Shown here in pieces: positions 33,916-42,668 of a stretch of DNA of 51,590 nt (position 1 is its first letter; every line of letters begins with the position of its first letter). This DNA is from DATJBF01 sp035515475 (lineage in GTDB: Bacteria; Verrucomicrobiota; Verrucomicrobiia; Palsa-1439): contig DATJBF010000062.1 of the NCBI GenBank assembly GCA_035515475.1, positions 1-51,590 on the forward strand. Reading direction: 5' to 3'. The position numbers and the translations under genes are program-made. Under the pieces are notes generated by a model that ran no database searches, had not been told where the DNA came from, and saw only the letters and a list, made by a program, of their open reading frames with translations.

Positions 33916-34653
33916 CTAATTCATCATGAACCACGGGTTGCCCGTTGTACAGGAGACGGTGTCTTGGTTAGACAGCGTCTGGGACGTAACGAATTCCACG
34001 TGGCAATCCCCGAACAGGCAATTCACACCGCCTTCGTGTCGGTCAAGGGCGGAAATGCTATCGCCAGTGAGCAAATTGGTCCTGGTCACCGCAGCCATCA
34101 ACCTCCCGCACGTGAGGGTATGGCCATCCGAGTCAATCAGCAAAAGGTATTGGGAGGGATAGGGCGGGGTCCGCAGGTTGAATCCCAGGAAGGCATTATT
34201 GTCGGGCATCGCCGTCCTATAAGCCCCGGCCACGCGCGTCATAGGCACCGGCATCGAGTACGTATACAGATTTGGCCCAATAATCCGCTCCTGCGTGGCT
34301 CGGGCGGCGACTGCCGGACAAACTCTCATCGTGCGCATCGTCGCAACCCGGTCGTTGCCACCGAGATACCGGAAGTATGGCGAATCCGTGTCACTGAAAT
34401 TCGAGGCCATAAACGAGTAGTAATACGTCCCGTTGTAATCCTGCGCGTACAGGTAGATGGCCATGCCCCACTGTTTCAGATTCGCGGCGCACGCCTGTCG
34501 CAGAAGCGTCGTGCGGGACTGGTTCAAGTCGGCCACGAGCAGGCCCGATAAAATTGCGCCGACCACGATCAGCGCGGCTAGCTCGGCCAGTGTGAAACCA
34601 GCGGCGCGTTTCACGTTACGTCGGGACGACTGTTTGCCTTTGCGAGTGAGCAT
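33916..34653 (-). CDS. DUF1559-type pseudopilin, paralogue B
   Basis: The 245-residue paralogue of the flanking genes has leader MLTRKGKQSSRRNVKRAAG, then FTLAELAALIVVGAILSG as the N-terminal pilin helix. The core has ACAANLKQWGMAIYLYAQDY, PYPSQYLLLIDSDGHTLTCG and DRHEGGVNCLFGDCHVEFV, ending CTTGNPWFMMN. Here DCHVE replaces the common D-G-H-V of DUF1559 proteins and adds a cysteine. It starts 7 bases after paralogue C and runs into paralogue A, so the three form one transcript. Confidence 0.85.
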   Translation of the reverse strand: MLTRKGKQSSRRNVKRAAGFTLAELAALIVVGAILSGLLVADLNQSRTTLLRQACAANLKQWGMAIYLYAQDYNGTYYYSFMASNFSDTDSPYFRYLGGNDRVATMRTMRVCPAVAARATQERIIGPNLYTYSMPVPMTRVAGAYRTAMPDNNAFLGFNLRTPPYPSQYLLLIDSDGHTLTCGRLMAAVTRTNLLTGDSISALDRHEGGVNCLFGDCHVEFVTSQTLSNQDTVSCTTGNPWFMMN

Positions 34654-34660
34654 ACGTCGG

Positions 34661-35461
34661 CTAATTCATCATGAACCACGGGTTGCCATGAACACAGCTG
34701 ATCGAGTCCACTTGGTTGAGACTCTGAGTTGAGACGTTTTCCACGTGCAAATCTCCGAACAGGCAATTGACGGCGCCGCCGTGCCGGTCGAGGGCAGAAA
34801 TGCTGTCGCCAGACGACGAATTGATCGCTGTGACCGCGTTGATCAAGTGGCCGGGGCCACAGGTGAGAGCATTGCCTTTCGAATCAATCATCAGCAGGTA
34901 CTGAGACGGGTAAGGTACCGACCGTAGGTTGAATATCCAGACACCGTTGTCGGACTGGGGCATTGTGGTTATATACCCTCCGGCCCTACTCTGCATGGCG
35001 ACCGGCATCGAGTAGGTGTGCGTGTTCACGAGCGGGATGGCCTCTTGCGTCATTCGGGCGGCGACAGCCGGACAAATCCTCGCCGTGCGCATCGTTGCAG
35101 CCCGCACCGTGCGATCCGTGTCCGTCCCACCGAGATAGCGATAATACGGCGAATCGATGTCGTCGAAATTCACGGACGTGAACGCATAGAAAAACGTCCC
35201 GTTGTAATCCTCCGAGTACAGATAGATGGCCGTGCCCCACTGTTTCAGATTCGCGGCGCAGGCTTGCCGCAGGAGCGTCGTGCGGGACTGGTTCAAATCG
35301 GCCACGAGCACGCCCGACAAGACCGTGCCGACCACTACCAAGACCACCAACTCGGTCAGGGTGAATCCCGCACGATGTCTTACGGGATATGTGAACAGCG
35401 CTGAGGTTGTCGCCCTGATCCCGCTGAAGCGGGAGGTGGGTTCCTGCCGGTGTGTTCTCAT
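34661..35461 (-). CDS. DUF1559-type pseudopilin, paralogue C
   Basis: The protein has 266 residues from ATG 35461, with GGGGAG 9 bases upstream; a GTG at 35482 would extend it into the upstream gene's end. It has a longer leader than its paralogues, then AGFTLTELVVLVVVGTVLSG. Core motifs are ACAANLKQWGTAIYLYSEDY, PYPSQYLLMIDSKGNALTCG and DRHGGAVNCLFGDLHVENV, with the invariant GNPWFMMN end. It follows the large secreted protein gene after 21 bases, exactly the spacing of paralogue D behind the second large gene, and the two spacers are alike in sequence. Confidence 0.87.
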   Translation of the reverse strand: MRTHRQEPTSRFSGIRATTSALFTYPVRHRAGFTLTELVVLVVVGTVLSGVLVADLNQSRTTLLRQACAANLKQWGTAIYLYSEDYNGTFFYAFTSVNFDDIDSPYYRYLGGTDTDRTVRAATMRTARICPAVAARMTQEAIPLVNTHTYSMPVAMQSRAGGYITTMPQSDNGVWIFNLRSVPYPSQYLLMIDSKGNALTCGPGHLINAVTAINSSSGDSISALDRHGGAVNCLFGDLHVENVSTQSLNQVDSISCVHGNPWFMMN

Positions 35462-35482
35462 GTTGTCTCGCTCCCCGTCCAC

Positions 35483-38400
35483 TTACGGCATCAGGCGCAC
35501 GCGGTAAAACCGAGCGGGAGAACCTGCCGCCGCTCCCAAATGGAGGACGGTAATTGTCGTCTCACCCGTTCCGTGCGCGATGAACGCCGGATTCAAATCG
35601 ACAAAGTCGTTCGTGAATCCGCCGCTGGAGCCCGTGGTCGTTTGCAGCACGTACCGTTTGCCGCCCACTGCCGTCCACGTAATGAGCACATCGTCGCCGT
35701 CGGGCACGATCTCGATGATGTGGAACACGGATGCGCTGTCGGTCGGATCCGTGCCGGCCTGGTATTCCTGTAAGTTGGTGAATCCGTCGCCGTCGGCATC
35801 GTCGCCCGCCCGTGAATGATCCCCTTCTGATCCTGTCGGGTGATGAAAGTATTGCATCATCCACGCGTCGGGGATGCCGTCGCAATCGCTGTCGGTGGCG
35901 GAGATGGTGGCGGCGCTGGCGACCGGGGAGTACAGGGAACGCGCACAGTCGCTGTAGGCCCGGACGCGGTAGTAAAATGTCTGGCAGGAAGCCACGCCGG
36001 TATCCGAGTACGTGGTGGCGTTGGAACTCACGCTGCCAATCTCGGTCCACGGGCCGGTCGACGAAGAAGCTCGTTCGATTCCGAATCGGTCCTCGGTGGA
36101 GGAGAAATCCGTCCAATTCAAGTCGACTCGACTCGGGGAGACGGCGGTGGCGGTGAGGTTGGACGGGGGAAGCAGAGCGACGTCGGTGGCGACAGCCAGA
36201 CTGTAAAAGTTGCCGGCGGCGATGGCCACAACCCCCGCCAGCCCGATCGGTGGCGTCGCTTGGCCAGAGCTGTTGTCGCCCCAGCCGGCGACGGTGCCGT
36301 CGCCTCGGACCGCCAGACTGTGGGAGGCCCCGGCGGCGACGGCTACCGCGTCCACCAAGCCGGGCGGCACGTTCGTTTGTCCGGAGTTGTAGTCGCCCCA
36401 GCCCACGACGGTGCCGTCGCTTCGGAGCGCCAGACTGTGATAGTACCCGGCGCTGATGGCCATGACATCCGTCAATCCCGGCGGCACATTCGTTTGTCCG
36501 TCATCGTTGTTGCCCCAAGCCACGACCGTGCCGTCGCTCCGGACCGCCAGAGCGTGAAGGTATCCGGCGCTAATGGCCACGGCATTGGTCAGTCCCGGCG
36601 GTACATTGGTTGGTCCGCCGTCGTAGTTGCCCCAGGCCACGACCGTGCCGTCCCTTCGCAATGCGAGACTGTAGTACTGCCCGGCACCGATGGCGACGAC
36701 ATCCGCCAAGCCCGCCGGCGGCGTCGCCTGGTTGTAGGTGTTCCTGCCCCAGCCAATGACCTTGCCGTTGCTGGCGAGCGCCAGACCGTGGTCGTAACCC
36801 GCAGCGATGGCGATCGCGCAGAACCCCCGTGGCGGGTTTGTCTGACCGTAATTGCCGCTGCCCCAGCCGACGACAGTGCCGTCGCTCTTCAATGCCAGGC
36901 TGAAGTCGCTCCCGGCGCTGACCGTCACGGCATTCGTCAGTCCAGGGGGCGGCGTTGCTTTGCCGTAGTTATTGTCGCCCCAGCCGACGACTGACAGCGC
37001 GCATGAAGGCACTTGGACTTGGACGCGATAAAGCCGGGGCGGGCTGTTCATCGCGCCGCCGACGTCGAGGTAACTGGAGGTGGACTCGCCGGTGCCGTCC
37101 ACGTACATGGTTGCCAAATCCACGTAGTGGTTCGTGGAACCGTTGGACGTCCCCTGCAGAATGTAAGTTTTCCCGCCGACCGTCGTCCAGGTGACCCGGA
37201 TATCGTTGCCCTCGGGTGTGGTCGAAAGAATCCGCAGCGCACTGGCGGCGTTGGTCGGGTCGGTGCCATCCTGATATTCTTGGAGGTTCGAGCGGCCGTC
37301 TCCGTCGGGATCGCCATCGGGACCGTTGTTGCCCAATGAAGACAAGGGATCGAGGCCGTAGGCTTGTTTCCATGCGTTGGGCAGTCCGTCTCCGGTCGCG
37401 CTGAAGACGGGATTAAGCACCAACGCGTTCACCTGCAGCGTGCCACCTACGTGTTGAAAATGTCCGCACGGGCTATTGACGATCAGCTTGTCGATGACCA
37501 ACAGGCCGCTGTTCAAGGTCATCGTGCCGCTGCGCACGTCGACAAATGCGTTGTGAGCGGCGTTAGTCACGTACACGGCCGCGCCATCGATGTTGAAGGA
37601 GGCGAATATATCGGAGCCGCAATTGCCCACAACGACATTTGACGACACCAGCACGGTGCCGCCGACGGCTGTGAGCCTGCCATCGGACGCGTTCTCGACG
37701 GCGAGGTTGAGGCTGCGGGCCCGCATCGTACCGTTGGAGACCGTCCACTGTCCCACTGCGGGGTGGCTGACGGAACCCGGCAGGTTCGTCGTTGGCAATT
37801 GGCCGTGACCGCCGATATACGCGGGCCAGTTCGTCATAATGAGTTGGCCGCCCGTCACCCACACCGTGCCGGTCGCGTCGGGGCTGTTCCCCACGAAGAT
37901 GGCTCCCTGGACGTTGTTCACGCCTCCGGCTACGGTGAACGCGCCCCGTCCGCCGGAATTGCCGCCGACGACGATCGACCCAAGGCAATTGTTTCCGGTC
38001 GATAGATTAAGCTGGCCTGAGCCATAACCGCCGAGGAGGGTAACGAACGCATTCGTCATGACGAGGTTGCCGTTGGTCACCGACACCGTGCCCACGGCGC
38101 CCGTACCCATCCCCACCGCGAACCGACCGAGGTACCCCGACATGTAGTTCCCACCGGCGATGTTCAGCGCTCCTTGTGAGCCGGTGCCGGAGCCGAGAAT
38201 CACAAACCCGGATTGCGCCTGAACCTGACCGTTAGAGACGATCATCTGGCCCGAGCCGTTGACGCCGATGGCTGAGGTCGCCGTGTTGGTGAGGAACAAC
38301 TGTCCGCCCGCCACCAGACAAGACCCGCTCGCGTTCGAATCGACGCCGACGAACAGGCCGCTATCGGCCATGACGAGACCGTTGTTATGCAGGACCATGA

Positions 38401-38839
38401 CGCCGTCGACGCTCAGCACGCCATTGGTGAAGACGTTGGTGACGTTCCGCATCGACAGGGCTGAGTAAGTCAGGTCCAGCACCCCGCCGGCGGATACCGT
38501 GAGCGTGTCCAGAATCTGCAACGGCACATTGGTTCCGGCATCGGCGAGTTCCAAGGTGTTGGTTACCCCCACGGGAGCCCACAGGTTCAAGTTGCTGACG
38601 GTCATCGTGTCGGGGCGAGTGCCCGAGGTGTAGGAATCGATGGTGACGGTTGTGGAGATGTCGTTGGTAATGTAAACGGACTGTGAGTTGGTGGGAGCGA
38701 CGCGGAGCGACCAACTGTCACCGTCGTCCCAGTACCCGCGATACGTGCTGTCCCAGCTATTGGTTTGGGCGTACACCGAACTGGAGACGCCTATGCTGGC
38801 CAGTGCGAGCATCGCGCAGATGCAAACTATCCGTTTCAC
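35483..38839 (-). CDS. Large secreted protein: beta-solenoid, TSP3 repeats, seven RCC1-like repeats, Fn3
   Basis: The 1118-residue protein starts at GTG 38839 (GGAGGAG upstream) with a signal peptide ending SSSVYAQ. Residues ~30-480 form Gly/Asn/Thr-rich repeats (VGVNGSGQMIVSNGQ type) of autotransporter-associated beta-solenoid character. Then come an Asp-rich thrombospondin type-3 stretch (DGDPDGDGRSNLQEYQDGTDP) and seven RCC1/BLIP-II-like repeats (VVGWGDNNYGKATPPPGL, SLALKSDGT), enough for a seven-bladed propeller. A fibronectin III-like domain, a second TSP3 stretch and a C-terminal WTAVGGKRYVLQTT/FYRVRL module follow. Its first ~240 residues are nearly identical to the protein at 39749-41569. 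It is probably a surface or extracellular adhesive protein. Confidence 0.88.
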   Translation of the reverse strand: MKRIVCICAMLALASIGVSSSVYAQTNSWDSTYRGYWDDGDSWSLRVAPTNSQSVYITNDISTTVTIDSYTSGTRPDTMTVSNLNLWAPVGVTNTLELADAGTNVPLQILDTLTVSAGGVLDLTYSALSMRNVTNVFTNGVLSVDGVMVLHNNGLVMADSGLFVGVDSNASGSCLVAGGQLFLTNTATSAIGVNGSGQMIVSNGQVQAQSGFVILGSGTGSQGALNIAGGNYMSGYLGRFAVGMGTGAVGTVSVTNGNLVMTNAFVTLLGGYGSGQLNLSTGNNCLGSIVVGGNSGGRGAFTVAGGVNNVQGAIFVGNSPDATGTVWVTGGQLIMTNWPAYIGGHGQLPTTNLPGSVSHPAVGQWTVSNGTMRARSLNLAVENASDGRLTAVGGTVLVSSNVVVGNCGSDIFASFNIDGAAVYVTNAAHNAFVDVRSGTMTLNSGLLVIDKLIVNSPCGHFQHVGGTLQVNALVLNPVFSATGDGLPNAWKQAYGLDPLSSLGNNGPDGDPDGDGRSNLQEYQDGTDPTNAASALRILSTTPEGNDIRVTWTTVGGKTYILQGTSNGSTNHYVDLATMYVDGTGESTSSYLDVGGAMNSPPRLYRVQVQVPSCALSVVGWGDNNYGKATPPPGLTNAVTVSAGSDFSLALKSDGTVVGWGSGNYGQTNPPRGFCAIAIAAGYDHGLALASNGKVIGWGRNTYNQATPPAGLADVVAIGAGQYYSLALRRDGTVVAWGNYDGGPTNVPPGLTNAVAISAGYLHALAVRSDGTVVAWGNNDDGQTNVPPGLTDVMAISAGYYHSLALRSDGTVVGWGDYNSGQTNVPPGLVDAVAVAAGASHSLAVRGDGTVAGWGDNSSGQATPPIGLAGVVAIAAGNFYSLAVATDVALLPPSNLTATAVSPSRVDLNWTDFSSTEDRFGIERASSSTGPWTEIGSVSSNATTYSDTGVASCQTFYYRVRAYSDCARSLYSPVASAATISATDSDCDGIPDAWMMQYFHHPTGSEGDHSRAGDDADGDGFTNLQEYQAGTDPTDSASVFHIIEIVPDGDDVLITWTAVGGKRYVLQTTTGSSGGFTNDFVDLNPAFIAHGTGETTITVLHLGAAAGSPARFYRVRLMP

Positions 38840-38919
38840 GGTCGCTTCTCCTCCAACAATTTCGGCCCGAGACGGGAGCCGGGCAGACGGGGCCCACGCT
38901 TCTCTTGAGTGGGCCTATG

Positions 38920-38965
38920 AGACCAAAAACCGGGGTCTTTGTCGAGGACAAACCCTGGCAATTGC
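38920..38965 (-). promoter_or_regulatory. Conserved 46-base leader motif, copy 2
   Basis: A 46-base block about 80 bases upstream of the GTG start of the large secreted protein is matched by 41652-41697 with only two differences. That second copy stands at the same distance (82 bases) from the paralogous gene. Flanking leader sequence is less conserved. It may be a promoter/operator or simply duplicated DNA; no clear -35/-10 pair is visible. Confidence 0.45.
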
Positions 38966-39025
38966 CGAGAAAAACACGCTTTTTTGTGAGGTTTCGATGG
39001 CGCGGCAGAGGAACGGTCGCCCCCG

Positions 39026-39727
39026 CTAGTTCATCATGAACCACGGATTCCCATTCTTGCAATTGACCGTGTCCGCCTGGTGCAGGGTCTGAGTCGGCAC
39101 GTTTTCTACATGGAAATCTCCGAACAGGCAATTCACGCTGTCTTGGCCGTGCCGGTTGATCGCGGGAATGACATCGCCAGAAGATGAATTGACGGTTGTC
39201 ACCGCGTTGATCAGCCCGCCGCACGTCAGAGTATTGCCCTTTGAATCAATTATCAGCAGGTACTGAGACGGATACGGGACCGTTTTGATATTGAACCCGA
39301 TAAACTGGTTCTGGTCAGCGCCGACATTGAAGTAAACCCCATTCAAGAACGTGGTGGCAATCGGCATGGAATACGTGTGCAGATGGATCGACGAGATTCT
39401 GGCGGCGACAGCCGGGCAGACCCGGACCGTGAGCATCGCAGCGACCGGGTCGCTTCCCCCGAAATAGCGAAAGTACGGCGAATCGAAGTCGTCGAACGCC
39501 GAGGTATTGTGTGAGTAGTAGTACGTCCCGTGGTAATCCTGTGCATACAGGTAGATGGCCATGCCCCACTGTTTGAGGTTGGCGGCGCAGGCTTGCCGCA
39601 GGAGTTTCGTCCGGGTCTGGTTCAGATCAGCGATGAGCACGCCTGACAAGACGGCGCCGACTGTGATTAAGATGGCTAGTTCGGCCAGTGTGAATCCCGA
39701 GAAGATTTTCAGTCGTCGTGCTCTCAT
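39026..39727 (-). CDS. DUF1559-type pseudopilin, paralogue D
   Basis: The 233-residue protein has a very short leader (MRARRLKIFSG) before FTLAELAILITVGAVLSG, the best pilin-like N-terminus of the four. The core has ACAANLKQWGMAIYLYAQDY, PYPSQYLLIIDSKGNTLTCG and NRHGQDSVNCLFGDFHVENV, with the same GNPWFMMN C-terminus. ATG 39727 follows GAGCGAGAT. It lies 21 bases behind the large secreted protein gene at 39749-41569 and ahead of the 186-base leader of the next large gene. Confidence 0.87.
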   Translation of the reverse strand: MRARRLKIFSGFTLAELAILITVGAVLSGVLIADLNQTRTKLLRQACAANLKQWGMAIYLYAQDYHGTYYYSHNTSAFDDFDSPYFRYFGGSDPVAAMLTVRVCPAVAARISSIHLHTYSMPIATTFLNGVYFNVGADQNQFIGFNIKTVPYPSQYLLIIDSKGNTLTCGGLINAVTTVNSSSGDVIPAINRHGQDSVNCLFGDFHVENVPTQTLHQADTVNCKNGNPWFMMN

Positions 39728-39748
39728 AATATCTCGCTCACCGTCTAC

Positions 39749-41569
39749 TTACCGGACGAGCCGCACGCGGTAGTAGCGCGCGGGGGAATTGGTGGCCGCT
39801 CCCAAGTTGAGGACGGTCATCACCGTCTCGCCCGTGCCCGGCGCGATAAACGCCGGATTCAAGTCCACAAAGTCGTTCGAGAACCCGAGGCTGGAGCCTG
39901 TGGTTGTTTGGACCGCGTACCGTTTGCCGCCCACTGCCGTCCACGTGATCAGCAGGTCGTCACCGTCGGGAGTGATATCGATGACGCGGAATGCCGACGC
40001 GCTGTTGGTCGGGTCGGTGCCGGCCCGATATTCCTGCAGGTTGCTGAATCCGTCTCCGTCGCTATCAACGTTGGCGTCCGCGGCATTGAGCGGGTCGAGG
40101 CCGTACGCTTCCTCCCAGCCGTTGGGCAGGCCGTCGCCGTCGGCGTCGAGATTGGGGTCGAGCACGATGTTGCCGACGGTCAACGTACCGCCGTTGCGGA
40201 CGAACAAGCCGCAACTGTTCGTGATGATCAAGGTATCCACCTGCAACACGCCGCCATTGAGGTTCAACTGGCCGTTGCGCAGGTCGATGAACGCGTCGTG
40301 GGTGGCGTTGGTGACGTACAAGCCGCCGCCCGATACGTTTACGACTCCCACCCCGCCGTCGGGACAATTGCCGATCGTCAATTCCGACAGCAGCGTCACG
40401 AGTCCGCCATCCACGTTGATCGTGCCCCGCGAACCGGGCTCGGAGGCAACGGTCATCGTTCCGCCCAGCCAGTAACCGTTGGAGACTGTGAGAAAACCGG
40501 TTCCGTACGTGCCGACGCATGTCGGTGAGAAGTTTGTCACGCCAGAAGTCAGATAAGCATTTGTCTGCACCAGTTGTCCATCGGTCATCCAGATCGTGCC
40601 GGTCGCGCCCGCGGTACTTCCCAAGAAGATGGCCCGTTGGACATTGTTCACGCCTCCGGCGATGGTGAGCGTGCCCTGCGAACCGGGATCGCCGCCGAGT
40701 TCGACCGGTCCAAGCGTGTTGGTTCCGTTCAACAAGTTCAACTGTCCCACACCGTCGCCGCCGACGAGGGTGATGAACGCATCCGTCATGACCAGGTCCC
40801 CCGCGCTCACGGTAATTGTGCCGACCGCGCCGGTCTCCATGCCCAACGCAAACCGACCGAGACCCGAGCAAACGCAATCTCCGCCGGCCACGGCGAGTGC
40901 TCCTTGCGAACCGCTGCCGGAGCCGAGAATCACAAACCCGGATTGCGCCTGAACCTGACCGTTAGAGACGATCATCTGGCCGGAGCCGTTGACGCCGATG
41001 GCTGAGGTCACCGTGTTGGTGAGGAACAACTGTCCGCCCGCCACCAGACACGATCCGCTCGCGTTCGAATCGACGCCGACGAACAGGCCGCTATCGGCCA
41101 TGACGAGACCGTTGTTATGCAGGACCATGATGCCGTCGACGCTCAGCACGCCGTTGGTGAAAACGTTGGTGACGGACCGCATCGACAGGGCTGAGTAAGT
41201 CAGGTCCAGCACCCCGCCGGCGGATACAGTGAGCGTGTCCAGAATCCGCAGCGGCACATTGGTCCCGGCGTCGGTCAGTTCCAGGGTGTTGGTTACCCCG
41301 GTGGGAGCCCACAGGTTCAGATTGCTGACGGTCATCGTGTCGGGACGGGTGCCCGAGGTGTAGGAATCGATGGTGACGGTTTTGGAGACGTCGTTGGTAA
41401 TGTAAACGGAGTGTGAGTTGGTGGGGGCGACGCGGAGCGACCATTTGTCACCGTCGTCCCAGTACCCGCGATAGGGGCTGATCCAGCTATTGGTTTGGGC
41501 GTTCGCCGACGTAGGCGCGCTGACGCTGACCAGTGCGAGGATCGCGCAAAGGCAAATAGTCGGTCTCAC
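39749..41569 (-). CDS. Secreted beta-solenoid protein with TSP3 repeats
   Basis: The protein has 606 residues from GTG 41569, with GGAAGGG just upstream; the frame opens further upstream but without protein-like content. A signal peptide (RPTICLCAILALVSVSAPTSANAQ) is followed by Gly/Asn/Thr-rich beta-solenoid repeats to about residue 470. A TSP3 stretch comes next (DADGDGLPNGWEEAYGLDPL, DSDGDGFSNLQEYRAGTDP), then the C-terminal WTAVGGKRYAVQTT/YYRVRL module. It is a shorter paralogue of the protein at 35483-38839, lacking the RCC1 and Fn3 parts. It probably shares a secretion route with the adjoining pseudopilins. Confidence 0.87.
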   Translation of the reverse strand: MRPTICLCAILALVSVSAPTSANAQTNSWISPYRGYWDDGDKWSLRVAPTNSHSVYITNDVSKTVTIDSYTSGTRPDTMTVSNLNLWAPTGVTNTLELTDAGTNVPLRILDTLTVSAGGVLDLTYSALSMRSVTNVFTNGVLSVDGIMVLHNNGLVMADSGLFVGVDSNASGSCLVAGGQLFLTNTVTSAIGVNGSGQMIVSNGQVQAQSGFVILGSGSGSQGALAVAGGDCVCSGLGRFALGMETGAVGTITVSAGDLVMTDAFITLVGGDGVGQLNLLNGTNTLGPVELGGDPGSQGTLTIAGGVNNVQRAIFLGSTAGATGTIWMTDGQLVQTNAYLTSGVTNFSPTCVGTYGTGFLTVSNGYWLGGTMTVASEPGSRGTINVDGGLVTLLSELTIGNCPDGGVGVVNVSGGGLYVTNATHDAFIDLRNGQLNLNGGVLQVDTLIITNSCGLFVRNGGTLTVGNIVLDPNLDADGDGLPNGWEEAYGLDPLNAADANVDSDGDGFSNLQEYRAGTDPTNSASAFRVIDITPDGDDLLITWTAVGGKRYAVQTTTGSSLGFSNDFVDLNPAFIAPGTGETVMTVLNLGAATNSPARYYRVRLVR

Positions 41570-41651
41570 GGTCCCTTCCCACTTCAACACAGTCTCTGCC
41601 CGAGACAGGAGGCGAGCGGACGGGGCTTCGCTTCCACTGATGGGGCAAATC

Positions 41652-41697
41652 AGACCAAAAACCGGGGTCATTGTCGAGAACAAACCCTGGCAATTGC
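41652..41697 (-). promoter_or_regulatory. Conserved 46-base leader motif, copy 1
   Basis: This block is 44/46 identical to 38920-38965 and lies 82 bases upstream of the GTG start of the shorter secreted protein, inside the divergent space with the OB-fold gene (start 41774). Conservation exceeding that of the flanking leader suggests function, but recent duplication is an alternative. Confidence 0.45.
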
Positions 41698-41773
41698 TCA
41701 GGAAAACGGGTCTGGAAGAGATTGCACTTTGGCGTCCTCCTGCTATGGTTACTGGTGTAAGGAACGGCATTCC

Positions 41774-42598
41774 ATGACGAAGCGCCGAAAGTCGGCCCGA
41801 TGCTATCCCGCATTGCTTTCCGTTGTAACAATTCTCGCGGGTTATGTCACGGTCGCGCCCGGCGCCTGGGCCGCGGTCAGCATCATCGAAGTCATCCCGG
41901 CCGATCAAGCCCAGCAGCACATTGGGGAGACGGCGACGGTTTGCGGCTTGGTTGCCAGTGGAGTGAGCATCGATTCGCCGGGCCGGGAGCGTACCTACCT
42001 GAATTTCGACCATCCGTATCCGAACCAGACATTTGCGATCATGATCCCCGGCTCGGTCTGGGGCAGATTCAAGGAACCTCCCGAGACATTATTCAAGGGC
42101 AAGACCGTGTGCGTGACGGGACCGATCACCAGTCATCGGGGAAAGCCGGAGATAATGGTTGATGATCCCTCTCAGATCGTCATCCAAGGTGAAGCCCCGA
42201 GCCTCCGGGAACCGTCCGTCGACACGAAGCCGAGTACCCCGGCCGCACCTCCTCCCAGCGAGCCCCCCAAGCCGGCTGCGCCTGCGCGTTTGCCCGGCAT
42301 CGTCTCGGCCGACGCCCAGAAGCACATCGGCGAGACGACGACGGTTTGCGGTGTGGTGGCGAGCACGCGGTATTTCAGCTCGGCGTCGACCAAGCCGACC
42401 GTGTTGAATTTTGACCGTCCTTATCCAAACCATACGTTTACGGTCGTGATCCCTGGTTTCGCCCGAGGCGGGTTCAAGGAACCTCCGGAAACATTGTTCA
42501 GGGGCAAGACCGTGTGTGTGGCGGGGCAGATCGTTGATTACCGGGGGAAACCGGAGATTGTGATTTCGAGCCCGTCGCAGATCGTAATTCGCGATTAG
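41774..42598 (+). CDS. Exported protein with tandem OB-fold-like domains
   Basis: The 274-residue protein has a signal peptide (to about APGAWAA), then two copies of one ~110-residue domain joined by a Pro/Ala-rich linker (about 150-175). Each copy runs QHIGETATVCGLVAS, a LNFDHPYPNQTFAIMIPG strand pair, FKEPPETLFKGKTVCVTGPI and GKPEIMVDDPSQIVI. This pattern belongs to a common OB-fold nucleic-acid-binding-like family often exported in this phylum; its ligand is unknown. ATG 41774 follows AAGGAACGGC. It is divergent from the secreted beta-solenoid gene. Confidence 0.8.
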   Translation: MTKRRKSARCYPALLSVVTILAGYVTVAPGAWAAVSIIEVIPADQAQQHIGETATVCGLVASGVSIDSPGRERTYLNFDHPYPNQTFAIMIPGSVWGRFKEPPETLFKGKTVCVTGPITSHRGKPEIMVDDPSQIVIQGEAPSLREPSVDTKPSTPAAPPPSEPPKPAAPARLPGIVSADAQKHIGETTTVCGVVASTRYFSSASTKPTVLNFDRPYPNHTFTVVIPGFARGGFKEPPETLFRGKTVCVAGQIVDYRGKPEIVISSPSQIVIRD

Positions 42599-42600
42599 TG

Positions 42601-42668
42601 CTCCGTCAACGTTCATCAGAAGCGCGCGGGGAGGCCGAGGCTCCTGCTGAGCCGCGGCGTTGACGGAG
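42601..42668. repeat. Short element with terminal inverted repeats
   Basis: CTCCGTCAACG at 42601-42611 is matched in inverse by CGTTGACGGAG at 42658-42668. It overlaps the 85-base repeat copy at 42639-42723. Relative to the right-edge copy it seems to lack an internal stretch between GTGCGGGGAGG-like sequence and the shared core, so it may be a deleted version of a larger mobile unit. Confidence 0.5.

Noticed and set aside
33166..41569. CRISPR-like interpretation of the repeated sequence in this region
   Set aside because: The repeats are coding paralogy (pilins, solenoid and RCC1 units), with no short direct repeats separated by unique spacers.
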